NCBI GenBank assembly: GCA_964563495.1
Contig: CAZLYK010000233.1
Location: forward strand, 1 to 5,104
DNA length: 5,104 nt
Reading direction: 5' to 3'
From: CAZLYK01 sp964563495
Lineage (GTDB): Bacteria; Acidobacteriota; Blastocatellia; RBC074
The translations under genes and the position numbers were made by a program. Positions 1 to 5,104 of the stretch are shown here, piece after piece; positions within the stretch are counted from its first letter, which is position 1; each line of letters starts with the position of its first letter. The notes below the pieces were generated by a model. That model did no database searches. It was not told the origin of the DNA and saw only the letters and a list, made by a program, of their open reading frames with translations.

Positions 1-49
1 GAGCATTACGCCTACGCCACAACGAGCAGCAAAATAAAACTCACGGAAA

Positions 50-77
50 GTGGCGGGAGCCACCTCGCCCGGAGGTG
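50..77. other. Two overlapping, mutually exclusive hairpins in non-coding DNA
   Basis: Bases 50-63 read GTGGC-GGGA-GCCAC, a perfect 5-bp stem with a 4-nt loop. Bases 61-77 read CACCTC-GCCCG-GAGGTG, a perfect 6-bp stem with a 5-nt loop. They share bases 61-63, so only one can form at a time. No U-tract follows, so neither is a standard intrinsic terminator. The rest of 1-179 shows no convincing reading frame, tRNA or riboswitch core that I recognise. The pair may be chance in GC-rich DNA, the tail of a structured RNA that begins outside the window, or a remnant repeat. Confidence 0.3.
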
Positions 78-179
78 AGAAATTGGCTTGATCAGGTCAA
101 ATTTCAGGAAATGTCCTTTTGTGACATAACCACTGTATCAACGAAACGCCAGCTACGGCTGAAAAAAGACTGGGTGTAA

Positions 180-455
180 AACTCACTTCTTCACTTCCGC
201 CGTCCAATTCAATGCCACATTGATGGGCGACGTAGGGGCGCGTTCAGTCACGACGCTGGTCAGGACCCGAACTTTCAGGGCTACGGCGTCATCAAAACTG
301 ACAGCCAGGGACGCTATCGCTTCAAGACGATCAAGCCCGGTGCGTATCCGACTGACCCATCTACTCAGCGCACACCGCATATTCATTTCGACATCGAGGG
401 CAACCACGACCGGCTCGTGTCACAGATGTTTTTCCCGAACGAAAGTAACGGCTGA
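180..455 (+). pseudogene. Intradiol ring-cleavage dioxygenase remnant (5'-truncated, PcaH/PcaG-like)
   Basis: The frame opens after a TAA at 177-179 and ends at TGA 453-455, with no plausible start codon. It reads QDPNFQGYGVIKTD from 261, then GRYRFKTIKPGAYP, then RTPHIHFDIEG and LVSQMFFPNE. This is the C-terminal half of the intradiol dioxygenase fold (protocatechuate 3,4-dioxygenase/catechol 1,2-dioxygenase superfamily), which opens catechol-type rings between the hydroxyls using non-haem Fe(III). Three of the four expected iron ligands are visible: the Tyr of PGAYP and both His of HIH. The first Tyr, expected just before DPNF, is not evident; that stretch reads GRRRGAFSHDAG. The N-terminal half is missing, and the C-terminus ends sooner after MFFP than is usual. 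The REPIN-like repeat begins 6 bases past the stop, so a rearrangement may have removed the 3' end. Family assignment is firm; function is almost certainly lost. Confidence 0.85.
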
Positions 456-461
456 TGTTTG

Positions 462-486
462 TGGGTACGCACGCGCCCTCGCGTGC
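462..486 (+). repeat. Left REP-type arm
   Basis: This 25-bp arm contains a 7-bp perfect stem, GCACGCG with CGCGTGC, closed by a CCCT loop, and a TGGGTAC flank on the outer side. It is the exact reverse complement of bases 558-582. It begins 6 bases after the stop codon of the dioxygenase remnant. Confidence 0.75.
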
Positions 487-557
487 CAGCGTTGGTTGAT
501 TGATGATCTGTGCTCAAAAGAAGGCTTTACAGCATTAATGCCTTGCTCGCTGAGACC

Positions 558-582
558 GCACGCGAGGGCGCGTGCGTACCCA
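558..582 (-). repeat. Right REP-type arm
   Basis: This is the exact reverse complement of the left arm, with stem GCACGCG/CGCGTGC, loop AGGG and outer flank GTACCCA. It ends 46 bases before the start codon of the cytochrome c gene, so if transcribed it would lie close to that gene's ribosome binding site. Confidence 0.75.
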
Positions 583-618
583 TTCAATTTGAAGCGGTGT
601 CAGTAGCTCATACTTATC

Positions 619-622
619 TGAG
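619..622 (+). promoter_or_regulatory. Ribosome binding site of the cytochrome c gene
   Basis: GAGG lies 6 bases upstream of the ATG at 629. It supports the start that gives an immediate MKKTK signal peptide. Confidence 0.6.
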
Positions 623-628
623 GTAACG

Positions 629-1231
629 ATGAAAAAAACGAAACTGTATTTTCTTACCTTTCCGCTGATCGGTGGCTTTGCGCTGTTTGGTTATCAAAGC
701 ACCGCGCAGCAAGCAAAACAAAACTGGCGGCCAGAGATTCCCAAAACCTGGGTTGACACCGAAATGAAAGAACTGGAAGTCCCGCTGGCTGATCCTATCC
801 CTTCGCCCAAACATCTCAGCGCGGCAGATTATTACCGGATTCCTGAAATAAAGATTTACAAGGGCTATCCGGTTTATGCGCCCGGCAAAGAGCCGCCGGC
901 CTATCTGGAATGGCTGAAAAAACAGGAGCCGCAAATCATCTTTGACGCGAGTCAGCTCAAGACCGAAGCCGATTGGATCAAGGCGGGCGAGGTCGTCTTT
1001 CACGCGCCGATTGGCCCCGATGTAGTGACACCGGACCATCATTCGAGAAACCCAAAATGGTACGAAAAATCCGGCACCAACATGCTGAAAGATGGGCGGT
1101 ATCCTTATGCCGAATATATTGTCCGCGAAAAAGGCAAAGTCGAATACGGCGGATTCTCTTGTGCCGGGTGTCATACGCGCGTGATGCCGGATGGAACCGT
1201 GCTGAAAGGCGCACAGGGGAATAACAAGTAA
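629..1231 (+). pseudogene. Exported c-type cytochrome, probably 3'-truncated
   Basis: The 200-residue product starts with a Sec signal peptide (MKKTK, hydrophobic residues about 7-22, likely cleavage after STA near residue 26), so it is exported. Most of the mature part has no domain I can name and is rich in Pro, Lys and Trp. Near the end is one haem-binding motif, CAGCH (residues 178-182), followed by TRVMPDGTVLKGAQGN and a stop. In class I cytochromes c the distal Met ligand lies tens of residues beyond CxxCH; here only 18 residues follow. The haem domain is therefore incomplete, and the last residues NNK look like read-through into unrelated DNA. Full-length relatives, as I recall them, continue well past this motif. 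Coding appears intact up to the break, with no internal stops. It is most likely a truncated gene; a short functional single-haem protein is less likely. Confidence 0.65.
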
Positions 1232-1458
1232 TATCCCGGATCGTATCGGAATACTTCCTCGCCTAAAAGCGCTTGCTTGCGGCCCTGGGCGACAACGCAA
1301 AAGGCAGGCTGGTACATGGAATGCCTCTTTGGTTCGTATCTGCACGCTACTCACCGAGTTTTTGCAGGATCGTACCATCATTCCCCAGTATCGTCTTATC
1401 GCCCTCTCTCCCTGAAGCTTTAGAATTTACTCAAACAATAGGAGACAAGGGAAGAACT
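1232..1458. other. Intergenic stretch with no recognisable gene
   Basis: These 227 bases follow the truncated cytochrome. A reading frame stays open from about 1232 to a TGA near 1413, but its translation (NIPDRIGILPRLKALACGPG and onward) matches no family I know. It may be rearranged DNA joined at the cytochrome break. Near the right end an AGGAGA stretch (about 1440-1445) precedes the aldo/keto reductase start. I see no convincing sigma-70 promoter or terminator. Confidence 0.4.
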
Positions 1459-1716
1459 ATGCAGAAACGCAAACTTTGAAACAGCAATTTGGAAGTGTCG
1501 GCCATCGGGCTGGGCTGTATGGGGATGAGCTTTGGCTAGGGCCCGGCGGCGGACAAGCAGGAGATGATCTCTCTAATCCGGACGGCCGTCGAACGTGGCG
1601 TCACCTTCTTCGATACTGCTGAAGTTTACGGCCTGTTCACGAACGAAGAACTCGTAGGCGAGGCTCTCGCTCCCATCCGTGACCAGGTGGTGATCGCCGC
1701 CAAGTTCGGGTTCAAA
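1459..1716 (+). pseudogene. Aldo/keto reductase remnant with two in-frame stops and 3' truncation
   Basis: Reading from ATG 1459, the frame gives MQKRKL, TGA (1477-1479), NSNLEVSAIGLGCMGMSFG, TAG (1537-1539), GPAADKQEMISLIRTAVERG, then FFDTAEVYG, NEELVGEALAP and VIAAKFGFK. This is the N-terminal third of an NAD(P)H-dependent aldo/keto reductase (TIM barrel) of the GLGCMGMS type. Three of the four catalytic residues are visible: Asp52, Tyr57 and Lys82 (codon counts including the stops). The catalytic His, the cofactor-binding C-terminus and about two-thirds of the usual length (about 330 residues) are missing. The TGA lies where relatives have Gly (LGNS) and the TAG where they have Tyr (SFGYGP), each explainable by one base change. 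Similarity ends around 1716, before a GCC-rich patch and the cupin gene. The frame stays open to 1863, overlapping the cupin start, but that part has no reductase resemblance. Clear pseudogene. Confidence 0.88.
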
Positions 1717-1718
1717 CC

Positions 1719-1733
1719 CGCCGCCGCCGCCGA
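1719..1733 (+). repeat. Short GCC-type microrepeat at the reductase break
   Basis: A run of CGC/GCC units (about five) encodes Ala-Ala-Ala-Ala in the reductase frame, exactly where the reductase similarity stops. Such a run could mark slippage or the deletion junction, or simply be GC-rich sequence. Confidence 0.35.
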
Positions 1734-1745
1734 CTCGTTGAATCG

Positions 1746-1751
1746 AAAGGA
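1746..1751 (+). promoter_or_regulatory. Ribosome binding site of the cupin-CMD gene
   Basis: AAAGGA lies 5 bases before ATG 1757. It supports this start over the in-frame ATG at 1772, which has no comparable site and would shorten the signal peptide. Confidence 0.6.
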
Positions 1752-1756
1752 CGAAA

Positions 1757-2650
1757 ATGAAAAGCACGAGAATGAATCTGTTCACAGCGATTGCTATTAC
1801 GGTTTTATTGTGCGTTGCGACTTCCGCCCAAACCAATCGGACAGTGAACACATCAGGGACTGACGCCGCTGCTCAGAATGCGAAAACCCTCAACATCACG
1901 CGCGGCAATGCGCCTCCGCCGCCGATGAGAGAGAGCGAAAACTTCACGGGTTCTGTCGGGGTCGAACGATTGCAGGAGCCAACTGCCCCTGCGCACCTCG
2001 CTGTCGGGCGTGTCACTTTTGCGCCGGGCGCGCGCACCGCGTGGCACTCTCATCCGTTGGGACAGACGCTGATTGTGACGGCGGGCATTGGCTGGGTGCA
2101 GCAGGAAGGCGGTGAGAAGCAGGAAATCAGGCCCGGCGATGTCGTATGGACGCCGCCCGGCGTCAAGCACTGGCACGGCGCGACAGCCACTGATCGCCTG
2201 ACGCACATTGCCCTGACGGAACAACAGCCCGATGGCAAGCGGGTCGAGTGGATGGAAAAAGTCAGCGATGCGCAATACAACGCGCCGCTCCGCGCGCAAA
2301 CGGCTGCGTCAACTGCGCCGAATTCCGGCGCCAATCCGCAACCACGACCGTCGCAAAGAGCCATCGGAGACTTTTCGCCCAAGCTGGCGCAGCTTACCGA
2401 CGACGTGCTTTATGCCGATGTCTGGGAGCGTCCACAGCTTGCCAAACGGGATCGCAGTCTGGTGACAGTCGCGGCGCTGATTGCGATGAATCGTCCCGAC
2501 CAGCTTCGATCTCACTTCGCGCGAGCGCGGGATAATGGTGTGACACAAGAGGAATTGATCGAGACCATTACACACATGGCGTTTTACGCAGGCTGGCCTA
2601 ACGCGGTAACCGCCATCGCCGTGGCCAAGGAAGTCTTCGAGAAGAAATGA
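1757..2650 (+). CDS. Exported cupin-carboxymuconolactone decarboxylase fusion
   Basis: The 297-residue protein appears intact. Residues 1-24 form a Sec signal peptide (hydrophobic LFTAIAITVLLCV, likely cleavage near TSA-Q), so it should act in the periplasm or outside the cell. Residues about 80-155 are a cupin beta-barrel. Motif 1 carries H97 and H99 in WHSHPLGQ, with Gln103 where many cupins have Glu. Motif 2 is GDVVWTPPGVKHWH, with H138 and H140. This pattern fits a metal-binding site. A Pro/Ala/Ser-rich linker (about 176-202) leads to a carboxymuconolactone decarboxylase-like helical domain (about 205-297) with RDRSLVTVAALIAMNRPDQL and ELIETITHMAFYAGWPNA, including His273. It lacks the CxxC of AhpD peroxidases. 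The cytoplasmic family member decarboxylates 4-carboxymuconolactone in the beta-ketoadipate pathway; for this exported fusion the substrate is unknown. The gene starts inside the tail of the reductase remnant and ends 99 bases before the broken hydrolase. Confidence 0.92.
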   Translation: MKSTRMNLFTAIAITVLLCVATSAQTNRTVNTSGTDAAAQNAKTLNITRGNAPPPPMRESENFTGSVGVERLQEPTAPAHLAVGRVTFAPGARTAWHSHPLGQTLIVTAGIGWVQQEGGEKQEIRPGDVVWTPPGVKHWHGATATDRLTHIALTEQQPDGKRVEWMEKVSDAQYNAPLRAQTAASTAPNSGANPQPRPSQRAIGDFSPKLAQLTDDVLYADVWERPQLAKRDRSLVTVAALIAMNRPDQLRSHFARARDNGVTQEELIETITHMAFYAGWPNAVTAIAVAKEVFEKK

Positions 2651-2669
2651 CGGACGGGCGACCTATCGC

Positions 2670-2709
2670 GGGGGCCTTCGCGTGCGCGAAAGCTCGATTG
2701 TGTCCCCCC
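2670..2709. other. Stem-loop between cupin gene and hydrolase
   Basis: An inner hairpin TTCGC-GTGC-GCGAA (2677-2690) is enclosed by GGGGG (2670-2674) and CCCCC (within 2704-2709). It lies just after the cupin stop and could slow or end transcription. No T-run follows, so a standard intrinsic terminator is not supported. The TCGCGTGC core resembles part of the REP arms at 462-582, perhaps by chance. Confidence 0.3.
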
Positions 2710-2737
2710 TGATCTACAAGCACTTGTGGCAATCACT

Positions 2738-2743
2738 CAGGAG
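2738..2743 (+). promoter_or_regulatory. Ribosome binding site of the hydrolase gene
   Basis: CAGGAG lies 6 bases before ATG 2750. It favours this start over the in-frame GTG at 2726 and puts the twin-arginine motif at residues 10-11. Confidence 0.55.
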
Positions 2744-2749
2744 CAGACT

Positions 2750-3519
2750 ATGAGTAATGAAATTCTTGATGAGGGGCGGCGCGAGTTTCTCGGCGCGTCA
2801 CTCGTTGCAGTTCCGGGCGCTGCCTTTGTCAGCGCTGGATTGCTGGCCTCTGGCGAGGCGTCGGCGCAAACCAAAGGCGCCGGTCCGGCAAAGGAGCCAA
2901 TGGTGATCGGCTATCCAAACAAGAAAGGCATCCAGATCGAGCGTGTCAGCGATCCGGCCAGGAATATGGGCACGGAAATCGCCGCCTATATCTTCAAACC
3001 AGCCGGGTTCGACGAAGGCAAGAAGTATCCGGCCATCGTCGTGCCATGGGCCTGTTGTCCTATGAGGAGCGGATGAAGCGCCTGAAAGACGCCGGCGAGC
3101 AGAGAAGTAAAGAAGCTCGCGGCGAACCGGTGCGATTGGTGCAGATCTCGCCCGAATCGACTGCTGAATTTACCGAAACCACGCCGGCGCTATATCGCGA
3201 GGGCTACGACTACTACATGACGCCGCGAGCCAAGCACCCCAATTCGCCCAATCGCTACGTGTTCTCCAGCCTGCCGCTCCAAATGGCGTTCTTCCCTTTC
3301 AGCCAAGTGGAAACGATTTCGCCGCGACCGATCTTGATGATCGTAGGCGAAAAGGCGGACACCAAGTTTTGGAGCGACGAGGTTTATGACCAGGCTAAGG
3401 AACCGAAAGAGGTCTTCGTCGTCAAAGGAGCCACGCACATCGATATGTACGACAAGCGCCAGTTCGTGACGCCCGCGGTCGCGAAGCTGAAGGAGTTTTT
3501 CGACAAAGCATTGAAATAA
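2750..3519 (+). pseudogene. Tat-exported alpha/beta hydrolase with frame-shifting internal deletion
   Basis: The first part (2750-3076) reads MSNEILDEGRREFLGASL with twin Arg at 10-11, a hydrophobic stretch and a cleavage site near ASA-Q (about 39), then YPNKKGIQIERVSDPARNMG and FKPAGFDEGKKYPAIVV before running off frame. The second part, one frame over, resumes around 3046 with GLLSYEERMKRLKDAG, passes HPNSPNRYVFSSLPLQMAFF and ISPRPILMIVGEKADT, and ends GATHIDMYDKRQFVTPAVAKL at TAA 3519. Together they are the two ends of a dienelactone-hydrolase-like alpha/beta hydrolase. The middle is missing: after IVV relatives have an oxyanion GHPFGG-type strand, then the nucleophile elbow, roughly 100-150 residues. 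The Asp (GEKAD) and His (ATHID) of the triad remain; the nucleophile does not. The junction lies about 3040-3048. Since the deletion also changes frame, neither piece should be active. The downstream esterase starts 13 bases after the stop, suggesting a former operon. Confidence 0.87.
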
Positions 3520-3521
3520 AC

Positions 3522-3527
3522 GGAAGG
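3522..3527 (+). promoter_or_regulatory. Ribosome binding site of the carboxylesterase gene
   Basis: GGAAGG lies 5 bases before ATG 3533 and fixes the start that yields the signal peptide. Confidence 0.65.
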
Positions 3528-3532
3528 ATTCT

Positions 3533-5104
<1,572 letters not shown>

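Larger units (their letters stand above)
462..582. repeat. REPIN-like inverted repeat doublet (two REP-type hairpins)
   Basis: The left arm (462-486) and right arm (558-582) are perfect 25-bp inverted repeats. Each arm is itself a hairpin: GCACGCG-CCCT-CGCGTGC at 469-486 and GCACGCG-AGGG-CGCGTGC at 558-575. Each palindrome has a short GGTAC-type flank on its outer side, as REP sequences carry a short conserved tag beside the palindrome. Two REPs in inverted orientation separated by tens of bases (71 here) form a REPIN, a non-autonomous element mobilised by RAYT-type tyrosine transposases. The centre (487-557) has a weaker inverted motif, AAGGC paired with GCCTT. The element sits between the dioxygenase remnant and the cytochrome gene, the usual intergenic location. 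No RAYT gene lies in the window. A plain bidirectional hairpin is the alternative, but the nested symmetry favours a repeat family. Confidence 0.75.

Noticed and set aside
1..179. Riboswitch, tRNA or group II intron end
   Set aside because: No conserved core, cloverleaf or domain V hairpin could be recognised; only two simple hairpins are visible.
462..582. CRISPR array or intrinsic terminator
   Set aside because: There are only two repeat units and they are inverted, not direct, with a 71-base centre; no T-run follows either arm.
220..606. Plus-strand frame of 128 codons
   Set aside because: It runs out of frame across the dioxygenase remnant and straight through the palindromic repeat; the motif-bearing frame is the one at 180-455.
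589..617. Possible promoter, TTGAAG with TACTTA 16 bases on
   Set aside because: Transcription from it would start at or after the GAGG ribosome binding site at 619-622, leaving the cytochrome mRNA without one.
614..1381. Minus-strand frame of 255 codons
   Set aside because: It is antisense to the cytochrome gene, has no recognisable domain and no good ribosome binding site.
1273..1479. Plus-strand frame of 68 codons ending in MQKRKL
   Set aside because: Only its last six residues mean anything: they are the reductase start up to the TGA. The upstream part has no family resemblance.

Overview
The window looks like a stretch of a free-living Gram-negative bacterial chromosome of moderate to high GC. 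It encodes several exported enzymes, with Sec-type and one Tat-type signal peptide. The mix of a secreted cupin-carboxymuconolactone decarboxylase fusion, a Tat-exported alpha/beta hydrolase, a para-nitrobenzyl-esterase-like carboxylesterase and a REP-type palindromic repeat reminds me of soil Acidobacteriota. That is an impression from family resemblance, not a demonstrated placement.

Layout, left to right, with every gene on the + strand. Bases 1-179 are non-coding and carry two overlapping hairpins. Bases 180-455 are the remnant of an intradiol ring-cleavage dioxygenase that has lost its N-terminal part and probably its extreme C-terminus. Bases 462-582 hold a REPIN-like element: two perfectly inverted 25-bp arms, each itself a 7-bp-stem hairpin, around a 71-bp centre. 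Bases 629-1231 encode an exported c-type cytochrome that stops 18 residues after its CxxCH haem motif and so appears 3'-truncated. Bases 1232-1458 hold nothing recognised. Bases 1459 to about 1716 are an aldo/keto reductase remnant with in-frame TGA and TAG codons and no C-terminal two-thirds. Bases 1757-2650 encode an intact exported cupin-carboxymuconolactone decarboxylase fusion. Bases 2750-3519 are a Tat-exported alpha/beta hydrolase with an internal deletion that shifts the frame and removes the nucleophile region. From 3533 to the window end runs an intact but edge-truncated type-B carboxylesterase.

The main point is the density of decay. Three of the six protein loci are clearly broken, each by a different kind of lesion (end truncation, nonsense codons plus truncation, internal deletion), and a fourth, the cytochrome, is probably broken. 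They sit between or beside two genes that look healthy. The families present (intradiol dioxygenase, carboxymuconolactone decarboxylase-like, dienelactone-hydrolase-like hydrolase, aldo/keto reductase, esterase) suggest a former accessory cluster for exported modification or breakdown of aromatic or ester compounds. That functional link is inference. I do not see a clearly new biological system; the best candidates for a second look are the REPIN-like element and the pattern of gene erosion.
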